From Candidatus Tokpelaia sp. JSC085 (lineage in GTDB: Bacteria > Pseudomonadota > Alphaproteobacteria > Rhizobiales > Rhizobiaceae), in NCBI GenBank assembly GCA_003331005.1, contig QENC01000002.1, positions 62,001 to 126,000 on the forward strand: a stretch of 64,000 nucleotides of DNA, written 5' to 3'. The first letter of the stretch is position 1. The number at the start of each line of letters is the position of its first letter. Below, in pieces: positions 9,100 to 19,700 of this stretch. The position numbers were made by a program, and so were the translations under genes. The notes under the pieces are model-generated. The model had not been told where the DNA came from, searched no databases, and saw only the letters and a list, made by a program, of their open reading frames with translations.

Positions 9100-10037
9100 A
9101 GCGATTTTTGGTTTTGAACCAGCTTGGTTTCTTACTCTCTCTCTTTCTGCTTATAACTCATAGCGATTCGACCATCGCCTATGTAGGGAATATGCCTGTT
9201 GTGCCACCGCAGTTCGATTCCCTTATGACAAATACCGATGGCATAGTTGAGATCAGAGGCAAAGCGGTCGGATTTACACATGTTGAATTAATCAATGGCG
9301 CCGACATTATCGGGGATGTTGATGTAACAGAAAAAGGTTTATTTTTGATCCAGCCCACTGGCCGGTTAATGCCAGGTGAATACCATTTTGTCTTACGTGC
9401 CATTGATGAAAAGAGTGGCTGCTCCGCCACTTCTCTACAGACATTGCTCGTCAGCACTCCTGAACAGGGCAATGGTAAGGTCCTGGCTCTGGTTGAAGAG
9501 CCAGGAAAGGCACATCGCTTGATTTCCAGTCAAAAAACGTTTCATCAGGTCTCCACTTTTCCCGAACGGGAATTTGCAGTTGAAAGTATTATCTTTCAGA
9601 AGGGGAAGTTAACGGTTTGCGGGAAAAAACCTGCAAATATGCAGATTTCCATCATCAGTGATACCAGGACCATAGGCTCTGGACATGCCTCGGATGGCAA
9701 TGCCTTTTGTGTGATTCGTGTCCGTGCTATGGAAGTAGGCGACTATATTTTCCGTGTAGAGTTAACGGATGTTTCGGGTAAAAGAGCTGATATGATAAGC
9801 TTGCCTTTTTCCATCAGAAATTCTGCTGGTGTAACCAGACAGCTTTATCGCGCGGGATATCCGGTGAACACGATTATCGTACGCAGAGGTGAGACACTCT
9901 CTCATATTGCAAAGCGCGTGTATGGTAGCAGTACCTTTACAAGGGTATTATTTGAGGCAAATCGTGATCAGATTCGCCGTCCGTGTGAAATTTATGCAGG
10001 GCAAGAGTTTGTTCTCCCTTTGATTAAAAAACAGTAA
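9096..10037 (+). CDS. Secreted LysM-domain protein
   Basis: A 313-residue protein with an N-terminal signal-like hydrophobic segment (about residues 8-28, LNQLGFLLSLFLLI). Next comes a beta-rich region with Ig-like repeats (IVEIRGKAVGFTHVELINGA and a second copy around LTVCGKKPANMQISI). The C-terminal LysM domain (about 262-310) includes TIIVRRGETLSHIAKRVYG and IYAGQEFVLP. LysM binds peptidoglycan, so it probably acts in the periplasm. Similar Ig-like plus LysM proteins are common in Rhodospirillales. The start overlaps the small upstream ORF. It is followed nine bases later by the Atm1-type gene. Confidence 0.85.
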   Translation: MKRFLVLNQLGFLLSLFLLITHSDSTIAYVGNMPVVPPQFDSLMTNTDGIVEIRGKAVGFTHVELINGADIIGDVDVTEKGLFLIQPTGRLMPGEYHFVLRAIDEKSGCSATSLQTLLVSTPEQGNGKVLALVEEPGKAHRLISSQKTFHQVSTFPEREFAVESIIFQKGKLTVCGKKPANMQISIISDTRTIGSGHASDGNAFCVIRVRAMEVGDYIFRVELTDVSGKRADMISLPFSIRNSAGVTRQLYRAGYPVNTIIVRRGETLSHIAKRVYGSSTFTRVLFEANRDQIRRPCEIYAGQEFVLPLIKKQ

Positions 10038-10046
10038 GAAAGATGC

Positions 10047-11903
10047 ATGAAGACTGAAAAAAAAACGAAAACTGTTTCAGTTAATTCGGGCGATGTATTA
10101 AAAACACTTGCCAATTTATGGCCTTATATGTGGCCATCCGAGCATCCAAAACTTAAGTATAGTGTTGTCTTTGCCTGTATTTTTCTTGTTTTTTCTAAAA
10201 TCATCCTGATTTTGATTCCGTATTTTTTTAAGTTTGCTACCGATGCATTTGGTGGCGAATTGCAGCTTCTGTCAACAGCTGTTACAACGCCTTTTATTCT
10301 TGTGCTCGCCTATAATGCTGCTCGTATTTTCCAATCTGGATTCAATCAGATACGGGACGCACTCTTTGCCTCGGTCGGACAACATGCTGTTCGTCAGCTT
10401 GCATATCGGACCTTTGTTCACATACATAAATTGTCGCTACGGTTTCATCTAGAACGGCATACAGGCGGTCTGGCCCGCATTATTGAGCGCGGGACAAAAG
10501 GGATCGAAGCCATTGTGCGCTATACGATACTCAACACCGTTCCCACCATTTTTGAATGTACGATGACCATCTTTGTGATCTGGTGGTCCTATAGCTTGCT
10601 GTACCTTTTTATTATTGTTGCAACAATTGCTCTTTACATATGGTTTACAGTGGTGGCGAGCAATTGGCGGATAGCAATCCGCCGTGATATGAATGCTTCT
10701 GATATCGAGGCTAATACCCAGGCCATTGATTCTCTATTGAATTTTGAAACGATTAAATATTTTTGCAATGAAGCTATGGAAGCCAGGAATTTTGATGCAT
10801 CTCTGGCGCGTTACGAGCAGGCTGCAATCAAAACATGGATCTCTCTGAGTTGGCTCAATTTTGGTCAGGCCGTTATTTTTGGTCTTGGTATGTTTGTGCT
10901 CATGATGGTTTCAGTTTATGAAGTGCAACATCATCGCCAGACACTTGGTGATTTTGTTTTCATCAATGCGCTTCTTATTCAGCTATCTATTCCGCTTAAT
11001 TTTATTGGTTCTATTTATCGTGAAGTACGGCAGGGCCTAACAGATGTCGAACAGATGTTTGATCTTCTGGATGTTCAAGAGGAGATCTCTGATAAGCCAG
11101 ATGCGTATGATCTTCAGATTAGAGGCGCATCCCTTTGTTTTGAAAACGTTCGTTTTTCTTATAACTCCGACCGTCCAATCCTCAAGGGTATTACTTTTAA
11201 GATACCAGAAGGTAAAAAGGTCGCAATTGTCGGCCCTTCTGGGGCGGGGAAATCCACCATTGCTCGTATTTTATTCCGATTTTATGACATTCAATCAGGA
11301 AATGTGATGATTGATAATCAGGATGTGCGTGACGTAACGCAGAAAAGCCTCAGAAACGCTATTGGCATGGTGCCTCAAGATACGGTTCTTTTCAATGAAA
11401 CGATCGCTTATAATATACGCTATGGTCGATCCGACGCCAGTGATTCAGAAGTGCGTCGAGCAGCAGATCTTGCTCGGATCAACACTTTCATTGAAAGCTT
11501 ACCCGATGGATACAATGCAATCGTTGGTGAGCGAGGGCTAAAACTTTCAGGTGGGGAAAAGCAACGCATCGCTATTGCACGCACTATACTTAAATCTCCA
11601 CCGCTCCTTATTCTTGATGAGGCAACATCTGCTCTAGATACCGCAACAGAACAGGAAATCCAAGATGCGCTTGATATGATAAGCCGTGACAGGACAACAT
11701 TAATTATCGCTCATCGCCTTTCCACTATTATTAATGTTGATGAGATTCTGGTTCTAAAAGATGGTCGATTCATTGAGCGCGGCACGCATACGGAATTGCT
11801 TGCAAAAAAAGGGTTCTATGCCTCTATGTGGGAGCGTCAACTTAAAGCAACGATGGCCGAAAATTGCGAGCAATACGTTTCTAAGATAAACTTAGCGTTG
11901 TGA
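10047..11903 (+). CDS. Atm1/HMT-type ABC exporter (fused membrane and ATPase domains)
   Basis: Half-transporter of 618 residues. The N-terminal half has six transmembrane helices, starting after LWPYMWP, a feature of the Atm1 family. The ATPase half has Walker A GPSGAGKST near residue 395, signature LSGGEKQRIAIAR near 500, Walker B LLILDEATSALD near 520 and H-loop IAHRLS near 554. Atm1 proteins of mitochondria and alphaproteobacteria export glutathione-linked or sulfur-containing compounds and support Fe-S and metal homeostasis; that function is inferred from the family. It follows the LysM gene closely. Confidence 0.92.
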   Translation: MKTEKKTKTVSVNSGDVLKTLANLWPYMWPSEHPKLKYSVVFACIFLVFSKIILILIPYFFKFATDAFGGELQLLSTAVTTPFILVLAYNAARIFQSGFNQIRDALFASVGQHAVRQLAYRTFVHIHKLSLRFHLERHTGGLARIIERGTKGIEAIVRYTILNTVPTIFECTMTIFVIWWSYSLLYLFIIVATIALYIWFTVVASNWRIAIRRDMNASDIEANTQAIDSLLNFETIKYFCNEAMEARNFDASLARYEQAAIKTWISLSWLNFGQAVIFGLGMFVLMMVSVYEVQHHRQTLGDFVFINALLIQLSIPLNFIGSIYREVRQGLTDVEQMFDLLDVQEEISDKPDAYDLQIRGASLCFENVRFSYNSDRPILKGITFKIPEGKKVAIVGPSGAGKSTIARILFRFYDIQSGNVMIDNQDVRDVTQKSLRNAIGMVPQDTVLFNETIAYNIRYGRSDASDSEVRRAADLARINTFIESLPDGYNAIVGERGLKLSGGEKQRIAIARTILKSPPLLILDEATSALDTATEQEIQDALDMISRDRTTLIIAHRLSTIINVDEILVLKDGRFIERGTHTELLAKKGFYASMWERQLKATMAENCEQYVSKINLAL

Positions 11904-12133
11904 TAAGGAGATAAATATCTGATGTGAAAAAAGAGAATACATCCATATATCATGCATCCATATGGCATTCAATCGGTGTGCAATGCGAATCCATTCTTGT
12001 ATTATGGAAGGCCACCCTATACTGGGTTCGCAGTTCGTTGTATGGAAGCATTGTATCTTAGGAATCAATCATGCCGATTGTTCACTTAATTAAAAGGCTA
12101 TGCAAAGTGATCCAGTCAATAAGAGGAAATTAT

Positions 12134-12835
12134 ATGAGTGTTATGCAATCCGTCCGTAATGCTTTTTCTCCGATTCACCCGGAAGGCTATCCTTTTATTG
12201 CGTTATTTTTCATTGGTTCTCTTGCATTTGGCTGGATCTGGAATCCACTTTTTTGGAGTGGGCTTACGCTAACTGTGTGGTGTATTTATTTTTTTCGTGA
12301 TCCTGAGCGGGTCACACCGGTCGGTACGGATCTTGTGGTAAGTCCAGCAGATGGTAAAATCTCTTTTGTCGGACGAGTGATCCCACCGTGTGATTTGGGC
12401 TTGCCTTTAGTCGAAACCATTAGAATTTCTATATTCATGGATATATTTTCTTGCCATGTGAACCGTATACCTATCGACGGTACAATTAAGTCGGTAACGT
12501 ATACTCCAGGCATTTTTTTCAATGCTGACCTTGACAAGGCAAGTGAATATAATGAACGCAATAGTCTAATTATCCAGACTGGACATGGAGAGATCGGTGT
12601 TGTGCAGGTTGCCGGGCTCATTGCACGACGTATTGTTTGCTGGGCAAAAACTGGAGATCAAGTCCTTGCAGGTAAACGTTTCGGTCTTATCCGTTTTGGC
12701 TCACGTCTCGATATTTATCTGTCAGCTAATACTAGAATCTTGGTTCATGTTGGTCAGAAAGCTGTTGCGGGTGAAACGATTCTGGCCTCTTTTATTGATG
12801 AATCGGCCCCTCCGGTTGATTTCAGATTGGATTAG
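12134..12835 (+). CDS. psd: Phosphatidylserine decarboxylase proenzyme
   Basis: Makes phosphatidylethanolamine from phosphatidylserine; 233 residues, the short alphaproteobacterial type. The N-terminus [17 protein letters not shown], membrane segment [45 protein letters not shown] and C-terminal [10 protein letters not shown] are all family motifs. The GS in RFGS is the self-cleavage site that creates the pyruvoyl group. ATG 12134 is chosen because AGAGGAAA precedes it; the frame extends to 12071 without family similarity. It is 11 bases before pssA, which makes its substrate. Confidence 0.95.
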   Translation: MSVMQSVRNAFSPIHPEGYPFIALFFIGSLAFGWIWNPLFWSGLTLTVWCIYFFRDPERVTPVGTDLVVSPADGKISFVGRVIPPCDLGLPLVETIRISIFMDIFSCHVNRIPIDGTIKSVTYTPGIFFNADLDKASEYNERNSLIIQTGHGEIGVVQVAGLIARRIVCWAKTGDQVLAGKRFGLIRFGSRLDIYLSANTRILVHVGQKAVAGETILASFIDESAPPVDFRLD

Positions 12836-12846
12836 AGTGCAGAATT

Positions 12847-13668
12847 ATGAAAACGCCATCTCCTTTTCCACCATTTGATGCAGATGACATGCATGATAAC
12901 GACGAACATGAAAAAAATCGTACATTTATTCCACTTCGTTTTGTCATACCAAATATTATCACGATTATGGCGATTGTTTGCGGTTTATCGAGCGTATGCA
13001 TGGCATTTGAGAAGCGCTTTGAATTAGCTGTTATTCTGTTACTAGTGGCCGCTGTACTTGATGGTGTTGATGGACGTATTGCCCGTGCTATCAAGGGATC
13101 ATCGCGATTTGGGGAGCAATTGGATTCCTTGGCAGATGCGATTAACTTTGGTGTAGTTCCTGCTTTACTAATATATATCTATATTCTTGAACGTATGGAT
13201 AAGTTGGGATGGCTGGCGGCCTTGATCTACAGTGTAGCTTGTTGTTTGCGTCTTGCCCGTTTCAATGTTATGCTTGATGACACGAATACTAAGCCCAAGC
13301 CGAAATGGAAAAAAAATTATTTTATCGGTGTACCTTCACCGGGAGGAGGATGTATTCTGCTTTTACCAGTGTATCTGGGATTTCTTGGGATGCCTGTTGA
13401 TGATACAACTGCAATGATTTTTTGTTTTTACACAGTTATTGTTGCAATTCTCATGATCTGTAATCTTCCAGTCTGGAATGGTAAATCTATTCGCTCAGGT
13501 GTACGGCGTGATGTGGTCATTCCAGTGCAGCTTTTCGTTGTGATCTATTTCGTTCTGCTCGTAGGGTACATGTGGTTGACCCTCGCTGTTTCAACCATTG
13601 CCTACCTTGTATTTCTGCCATTAAGTGCATACGCTTACCGCCGTCATGTCCGAATCTCTAAAGAATAA
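12847..13668 (+). CDS. pssA: CDP-diacylglycerol-serine O-phosphatidyltransferase
   Basis: Integral membrane enzyme of 273 residues that condenses CDP-diacylglycerol with serine. The CDP-alcohol phosphotransferase signature is complete: DGVDGRIAR, then FGEQLDSLAD, with the spacing DGx2ARx8Gx3Dx3D. Several hydrophobic helices follow. The N-terminal 30 residues are acidic and unusual (DADDMHDNDEHEKN) and could be a species-specific extension. Pairing with psd gives the complete route to phosphatidylethanolamine. Confidence 0.95.
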   Translation: MKTPSPFPPFDADDMHDNDEHEKNRTFIPLRFVIPNIITIMAIVCGLSSVCMAFEKRFELAVILLLVAAVLDGVDGRIARAIKGSSRFGEQLDSLADAINFGVVPALLIYIYILERMDKLGWLAALIYSVACCLRLARFNVMLDDTNTKPKPKWKKNYFIGVPSPGGGCILLLPVYLGFLGMPVDDTTAMIFCFYTVIVAILMICNLPVWNGKSIRSGVRRDVVIPVQLFVVIYFVLLVGYMWLTLAVSTIAYLVFLPLSAYAYRRHVRISKE

Positions 13669-13696
13669 CATACATAACGCTTCTCTTTTATGTATG
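13669..13696. repeat. Inverted repeat directly after pssA
   Basis: Perfect 9-base arms (CATACATAA / TTATGTATG) with a 10-base loop begin right after the pssA stop. No T-run follows, so it may act as a 3-prime stabilising hairpin or as a weak terminator. Confidence 0.45.
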
Positions 13697-13930
13697 CAGT
13701 CTCGCTCCTCGTTATTATTGTGATGAAGGATAGTACTGCAGTGATCGGTTTCTCTTCTGGAGAGGGAGAGAACTTCCTTGATTCAACAAAAAAAAGAAGT
13801 TTCCCGATTCCTGAGATGTGATGTGCGACATCTGCTAATATCTACTTTTCTGCTCTCCGTTTTTCCTGGAAAAATATTTAATATTTCTATAGATCAATAG
13901 GATACATTTGATAAAAGAAAGTGATTACAA

Positions 13931-14353
13931 ATGAATCTTGAACGTACATTTTCAATGATCAAACCAGATGCAACAAGACGAAATCTAACTGGCGCTATTA
14001 CAAAAATGCTGGAAGAGGCTGGGTTACGGATTGTTGCTTCCAAGCGTGTCTGGATGAGTAGACGTGAAGCCGAAGGGTTTTACATAGTTCATAAAAGCCG
14101 TCCTTTTTTTTCTGATTTGACAGGATTCATGTCCTCTGGACCTACTATTGTGCAAGTCCTGGAAGGCAAAAATGCTCTTGCAAGAACCCGTGAAATCATG
14201 GGTGCAACCGATCCAGCTGTTGCTGCCTATGGTACTATCCGTAAAATCTTTGCGCTATCGATCGGTGAAAATTCTGTCCATGGTTCTGATAGTCCTGAAA
14301 CAGCTGCAACAGAAATTGCCTATTGGTTTGCCAGTACCGAAATTGTTGGATAA
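13931..14353 (+). CDS. ndk: Nucleoside diphosphate kinase
   Basis: Transfers the gamma-phosphate between nucleotides through a phosphohistidine; 140 residues, normal length. It begins [17 protein letters not shown]. The active-site histidine is in [12 protein letters not shown], and [10 protein letters not shown] and [13 protein letters not shown] are conserved. The gene stands alone, with 262 bases upstream and 350 bases before the next possible frame, on the opposite strand. Confidence 0.97.
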   Translation: MNLERTFSMIKPDATRRNLTGAITKMLEEAGLRIVASKRVWMSRREAEGFYIVHKSRPFFSDLTGFMSSGPTIVQVLEGKNALARTREIMGATDPAVAAYGTIRKIFALSIGENSVHGSDSPETAATEIAYWFASTEIVG

Positions 14354-14703
14354 AGAACAGGTCTGAAAAGTAGAGAAGCTATAGCTGGTGTAAGGTGTAA
14401 AATAACGATTGCAACTACCCGATCTCTGCATGTTCACCACACTATTGAAGGGATTCGATTTCTTCCGTGTAATAGAATTAGAATAGGGTGATGTGTGAAT
14501 CATCAATATCTACAATCCAATCCATCCAGTCCCGATCAGCCCTCCTCTACTCTATTGCCCATGGCTGTGCTTAACTTTTTCAAGCGAGCTCGCACGCTCA
14601 GCAGTGCATTGACAAACCATAACGCATGACCTATAATATACTGCTTAATCATCAGAGGTCAGAATCAATTGATATTGGATTTTTGCAACAATTTTCTGAG
14701 TGA
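14354..14703. other. Non-coding region after ndk
   Basis: About 350 bases with no supported gene on either strand. Short frames here have no recognisable similarity and no ribosome binding site. No T-tailed hairpin was seen after ndk. Confidence 0.5.
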
Positions 14704-14826
14704 TTATACGCTGTTAATTTTACTGCAAGAAGAGCTTGTGGGGGCAGCACCAGCACCACCGCATGCTTTTTGCTTTTCAAGCAGCCTGGCACGAATACCA
14801 AGTTTTGCTAGACGAGCAATTTGCAT
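14704..14826 (-). CDS. Possible 40-residue Cys-containing small protein
   Basis: A short frame downstream of pgsA on the same strand. The N-terminal half is basic and helical (MQIARLAKLGIRARLLEKQK). The C-terminal half is small, polar and contains two cysteines (ACGGAGAAPTSSSC, then SKINSV). AAAAGG lies 13 bases upstream of the ATG, a rather long spacing. The frame is open upstream to 14868 without another ATG. I do not recognise it. The leader-like plus Gly/Ala/Ser/Cys-rich layout resembles peptide precursors, but there is no modification enzyme nearby. It could be a remnant of a larger gene. Confidence 0.3.
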   Translation of the reverse strand: MQIARLAKLGIRARLLEKQKACGGAGAAPTSSSCSKINSV

Positions 14827-14935
14827 CGAGAGTAAAAGACCTTTTGTACAACATGAACATGGCCAGTGTCATGGATCTTGACACGCACCCCATTCCCCGT
14901 CCATTTTTTGGAAAAAACACATTTTATATCTGTTT

Positions 14936-15523
14936 TCAGTTTATTACGTGTTTTACTCCTGTACGAAAATAATCCCAACCAGTTATAAGGGTCAGTATTG
15001 CGGCAGTCCATAGTAATATAAGCCCTGTCAAGGTTATATGAGGTAAAAAACTTTCTCCAGCTGGACCAATAAGCAAAGAACTCAATGCTGTAAATTGTAA
15101 TATGGTTTTCCATTTGGCTAAGCGTGACACTGGGACGCTGATTTTTATTTCGGCCAAATATTCACGCAGTCCTGAAACGAGAATTTCACGGCATAGTATG
15201 GTAATTGCAGCCCAAAGTGTCCAGCCGGCAATAGTGCCGTCTGCAGCTAGCAGAAGTAGACAGGCAGAAACGAGAAGCTTATCAGCAATTGGATCAAGCA
15301 TGCGGCCAAAAACAGATGTCTGATGCCAGATCCTTGCAAGATAACCATCTAAAAAATCTGTTACGCTTGCTGCAAGAAAAATAGCAAAAGCAGACCAGCG
15401 TGCAGGATTAGTTGATTTAAGCTGTCCTTCTAGGAAAAAACAAAGCACAACAAGCGGGACAGCAATAATCCGCCCATAAGTCAAAAGATTAGGTAAAGAG
15501 AAAGTATGTTTTTTCATCATCAA
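14936..15523 (-). CDS. pgsA: CDP-diacylglycerol-glycerol-3-phosphate 3-phosphatidyltransferase
   Basis: Inner-membrane enzyme for phosphatidylglycerol phosphate, 195 residues. It begins SLPNLLTYGRIIAVP and has the CDP-alcohol phosphotransferase signature DFLDGYLAR followed by FGRMLDPIADK. CREILVSGLRE is typical of PgsA rather than PssA. In many alphaproteobacteria it lies between uvrC and moaD/moaE; none of these is present here, and 300 non-coding bases separate it from the SDR gene upstream. Confidence 0.95.
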   Translation of the reverse strand: MMMKKHTFSLPNLLTYGRIIAVPLVVLCFFLEGQLKSTNPARWSAFAIFLAASVTDFLDGYLARIWHQTSVFGRMLDPIADKLLVSACLLLLAADGTIAGWTLWAAITILCREILVSGLREYLAEIKISVPVSRLAKWKTILQFTALSSLLIGPAGESFLPHITLTGLILLWTAAILTLITGWDYFRTGVKHVIN

Positions 15524-15823
15524 TTGTTGTCGCTTTTTGACTGACAGGCTACACTTGTCACAAGACTGTTACTTCTAGACAAGGGTTCTGACAAATTTTT
15601 TTAGCAGCTCAGCTCTAACATACCATCCCGATTCTGGAGAAGACCATTATCTAGCAGACAACAACTCTCTTTTCAACGAGAAGAGTCTCTAGCGCGCAGT
15701 AGAAACGGTTAGGAACATAGTAGAGAGCACCACACAAGTTTACGGTAACCGGAGCTAAAAATATCCCATGTAGGATGTTGCATGATAAAAAAACTCGTCT
15801 GTCGTAAAAAACATTTTTTTGAG
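15524..15823. other. Non-coding region between the SDR gene and pgsA
   Basis: About 300 bases. I looked for remnants of uvrC, which commonly precedes pgsA, and saw none in any frame. It presumably holds the pgsA promoter. Confidence 0.4.
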
Positions 15824-16573
15824 TTATTCAACCTGTTCTATCATATCCTGTGTCTGCCACATTAGATGTTGACCGCCATCCAGTGCAATCATTTGCCCTG
15901 TAACAGAAGACATCGCCCAAAGATAGCGGATCGTCTGTCCAAATTCAGGAAGAAAAGGACCATGTCCTAGCAGAAGAACTTTTTTTTGTTTGATGAAATC
16001 CTCATCATTTTGTCTAGCGCTCTTAAGAGATGGTCCTGGTCCGATTGCATTAACCCGTATATGAGGAGCAAGAGCTTGAGCCAAAGTTTGCGTTGCAGTC
16101 CACAATGCTGATTTGGAAAGAGTATAAGAGAAAAACCGTGGGTTTAATCGCCATACTCGTTGATCAATCATATTAATGATTAATCCCTGTTTATCAGGAG
16201 GGAGCCTTGCATGCATTGCATCAGCAAGTAATACTGGTGCACATACATGAAGTGTGAAATGTCCATCCCATATATTTTTATCAAAATGGCCAATACCGTC
16301 GTCATTAAAGAGTGATGCATTATTAACGAGTAACTCAACAGGCCCGAGCATTTTTTGCACTTTTTCAATCAGCGCAGCTGGATTCCTTTCAAGAAGATTA
16401 TGATGAAAAGGAATAGCATCCCCACCATTGGCAAGAATTTTTCTGCATAATCTTTCTGAATCGTGGGCTGATCGCTCATAATGAATAGCAATTGTGAAAC
16501 CATGTAAGGCCAGATCCGCAGCTATAGCTGCCCCAATTCTCTTTGCACCACCAGTTATCAAGGCAACCGGCAT
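15824..16573 (-). CDS. Short-chain dehydrogenase, FolM/pteridine reductase-like
   Basis: NAD(P)-dependent reductase of 249 residues. The Rossmann motif is ITGGAKRIGAAIA, with the KR-(I/L)-G form typical of pteridine reductases. NNASLF, the catalytic pair SYTLSK (Y-x3-K) and VNAIGPGPSL follow, and the end VTGQMIALDGGQHL is typical of the family. A role in reducing dihydropteridines or dihydrofolate is inferred from this motif. Folate genes folP-folK lie nearby, beyond the giant gene and on the other strand. A general SDR role cannot be excluded. Confidence 0.8.
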   Translation of the reverse strand: MPVALITGGAKRIGAAIAADLALHGFTIAIHYERSAHDSERLCRKILANGGDAIPFHHNLLERNPAALIEKVQKMLGPVELLVNNASLFNDDGIGHFDKNIWDGHFTLHVCAPVLLADAMHARLPPDKQGLIINMIDQRVWRLNPRFFSYTLSKSALWTATQTLAQALAPHIRVNAIGPGPSLKSARQNDEDFIKQKKVLLLGHGPFLPEFGQTIRYLWAMSSVTGQMIALDGGQHLMWQTQDMIEQVE

Positions 16574-16740
16574 CTATTCATGCTCCTGTATTTGATTGCA
16601 CTCTTTTAGCGATCGAGAGATATTACTCTTACACACTTCATGATAACATCCGCTAACCATGCAAATCAATGATATTTCTCAAACAGCAGCATTGACCAGA
16701 TGATGCTGAACGGTCTTGAGAAGGGGAGCAGATGTATATT

Positions 16741-19700
16741 TTATTGAATGCGGCCACTCACATGGGCTAGCATAGTATAAACCTTCCCTGTATCAGATGT
16801 CAGATATTCACGTATAGTAGTGGCAGTAGCTTGCATATTATTGCTGCTCTCCCCTGCTTTTCTGAGAAGACGTTCAAAATCAGAAATATACTGACTAACA
16901 GCCTGTCGTAAATTGCCGTCAACAAAGTATTGACGTTTGATCTTTTCAAAAGTTTGCTGGCCAGCAATTGTATAAAGACGGTTAGGCATAATGTTACGCT
17001 GACCGCTACGATAAGACTGCCAAAGTTGTAAAATTGCATGATTGTCAATGCCCTGAACAATATCCACCGACATGGAGTTGAGCGTTTCTTTTGAACATTC
17101 ATCTAATGGTGTACGCTGTACAAGCTCATACTCATCCGTGAAGGGGGAGGTATCTTCCAAAACATCACGACCTGATTGTACATCTCTGGGAATAGAATTT
17201 GAACATTCATCTAATGGTGTACGCTGTACAAGCTCATACTCATCCTTGAAGGGGGAGGTATCTTCCAAAACATCACGACCTGATTGTACATCTCTGGGAA
17301 TAGAATTTGAACATTCATCTAATGGTGTACGCTGTACAAGCTCATACTCATCCGTGAAGGGGGAGGTATCTTCCAAAACATCACGACCTGATTGTACATC
17401 TCTGGGAATAGAATTTGAACATTCATCTAATGGTGTACGCTGTACAAGCTCATACTCATCCTTGAAGGGGGAGGTATCTTCCAAAACATCACGACCTGAT
17501 TGTACATCTCTGGGAATAGAAGAGGAAGGATGTGTACTTTTTTGCAGCATATCTATTCCATTGTCTGATTCAGCTGCCATGATAGCAGTCTCTGTTGATA
17601 CGACCTGTTGGAAACGTTGTTGCAGTCCTGCTTTGACTGGCTGTAAATGATTAAGCAGACGACTGGATGCCTCCACAACACTTGACAGTTCCTTCAATGC
17701 TGCACTCTGCTCCATAACTGCTTTACGCATCTCAGCGGTGTATTCCTTGGTCTGTACAGGTAGAAGATGAACTTCTTGATTGAGATCAGCTCTCGTCCGT
17801 GTTAATTCTTGCATCACTTCTTCTGAAGATTTCCGGATATCTTCTGTTGCACCTACAAATTTTCTCGCTGCCTCATTAATCAGTTCCGACAAAGATGATT
17901 GAAGTTGATTTGTTGAAGACAAAGTACGGTCTTCAACGCTTTTTAGAACCGATATTATAACATGTTCACAGTTCTGTATAATTTCGGTGACTTCATCAGA
18001 TTTACTGACAAGTCCTGCTGCCAATGCATTCAAAACGGCCTGCTTTGTTTCAAGTTGTTCCACAAACATAGCGCCAGAAATATCAAGTATTCTTGTTGCC
18101 TCCGTCAAGAGCTTAGCATGACTATCGAACTTTTTAGAAAACGTAGCAACATTATTGAGCGCATTTTGTGACAGAGTGGTAAAATTCTGTAGATCGCCAT
18201 TCAACATACTGCTGGAAGTCTTGAAGTTTTCAGCCACCTGTCCAATATTTTTTTTAAATTCCGATGTTACATCAACCAGGTGTGTATCAACTTCATGCAC
18301 ATTATCGCGAAGCATACTGACAGTATGGTGCAGTGAATTGTTTGATATATCAAGTCGTTCAATAAGTTTGGTAATATTGCTTTCTATTTCTGACGTAGCA
18401 GATTTGACAACACACACAGCTTCTTGCGTATGGCCTAAAAAACTGTTTATAAACGCATCATGTCCCAACCGTAACCGATCCTCCGCAGAACGAGTCACCT
18501 CTTTCATCTGTTCACTAAACTGGTTGGTCAATGTACCAAGTGAATCACTGGTTTCTGTTGCAGAATTTTTAAAATTTTCTGTCAGAGAATAAAGATTGTC
18601 TGTTTGGGCACTAAGGTGTTGTGTCGTCTTTTGTGTGATTTCGGCAACACGTCCTTCAATTGACTTGAAGCCACCACTGATAATCTCCTCAATATGAAGA
18701 ATATTTTCTTTCAAGAACACAGTACGCTCAGTAAGCCTTTGATCTATATTATTAACGGCATGGACAATAGAATCTGTAAAACACAGAGCATTGTTTTCTA
18801 GAAAATTGCGTACATTATTGACACCAATGTCAAGAGTTTTTTGTATGATCTTTGTCTGTTCCTCAATACAAGCGGTTTGTTTTAGGAAAGATCCCTCAAG
18901 AACAGTACTGTTATAGTCAACACTTTCTCGCAATTTACAGGCACGTTTTTCAAGAAGCCTTTCTTGTTTATCGAGTTTTTCATCAACAGTGGAAAATGTC
19001 TGGACAAGAGTGTTCTGCAATTTAACGGTTTGATCCGAAACCATGAGATTGTGCTCAGAGAAAACTGTTTCAATGTCTGTCCTGCTGCTTACCAGTGAAT
19101 CCTGCAGCAGGCAAATTCGTTCGTCAAGAGAGTGTAACAATGACATCTGATTGTTGTTGAAAACATTCTTCAAGTAGTTCATCTGATCTTCAAGCGTTTG
19201 TAGATGATCAACAAATGTCTTCTTCAGTATTTCATCATTGGAAAAAAGTGATTTTCGAAAGACATCAACATGTCCACTGATAGCGTTAGAGAGAGTACTA
19301 CTACTGTCAGCAATGACTTCACAAATACGTGCAGTCCGTTTTTCAAGCATCTCTGCCTGTTCGCTCAATACCTTATTAAGAGTCTCGCTATTGAGGCTCA
19401 GTGAATTGAGCAGTGCACCAGCATGTACATCAATATTTTTCACTTGTACTTCAATCGCTTCACGTGCAATGCTGAAGCTATTCATAATGGTTTTTTCAAA
19501 AGCGACAGTTTTCTTCTCAATGTTTTCAACATGTTCACGGGCCTGTTCTTCAAGTGTTGTGATTCTGCTAAGAAGCATCCCCTCTGTATCTGATACAGTT
19601 TGTGAAAGAGTATTAATCTGATTTTTAACTGTATCAAAAATCCGCTTTGATTCTACTTCCAGCATCTTTCCGAAATTTGCCCGTTCTTCAACAAACTGGA

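Noticed and set aside
14808..15113. Minus-strand frame of 101 codons overlapping pgsA
   Set aside because: It overlaps the 3-prime part of pgsA out of frame and has no similarity; the pgsA frame carries the enzyme motifs.
15524..15823. Possible uvrC remnant
   Set aside because: No helix-hairpin-helix or nuclease motif was seen in any frame.
17091..17522. Direct repeats as a possible CRISPR array
   Set aside because: The repeats are 108 bp, contiguous, without unique spacers, and in frame in a gene.
17072..17650. Plus-strand open frame of about 190 codons with four repeats
   Set aside because: It is the antisense shadow of the 108-bp array in the giant gene; it has no ribosome binding site and its repeats follow from the coding strand.
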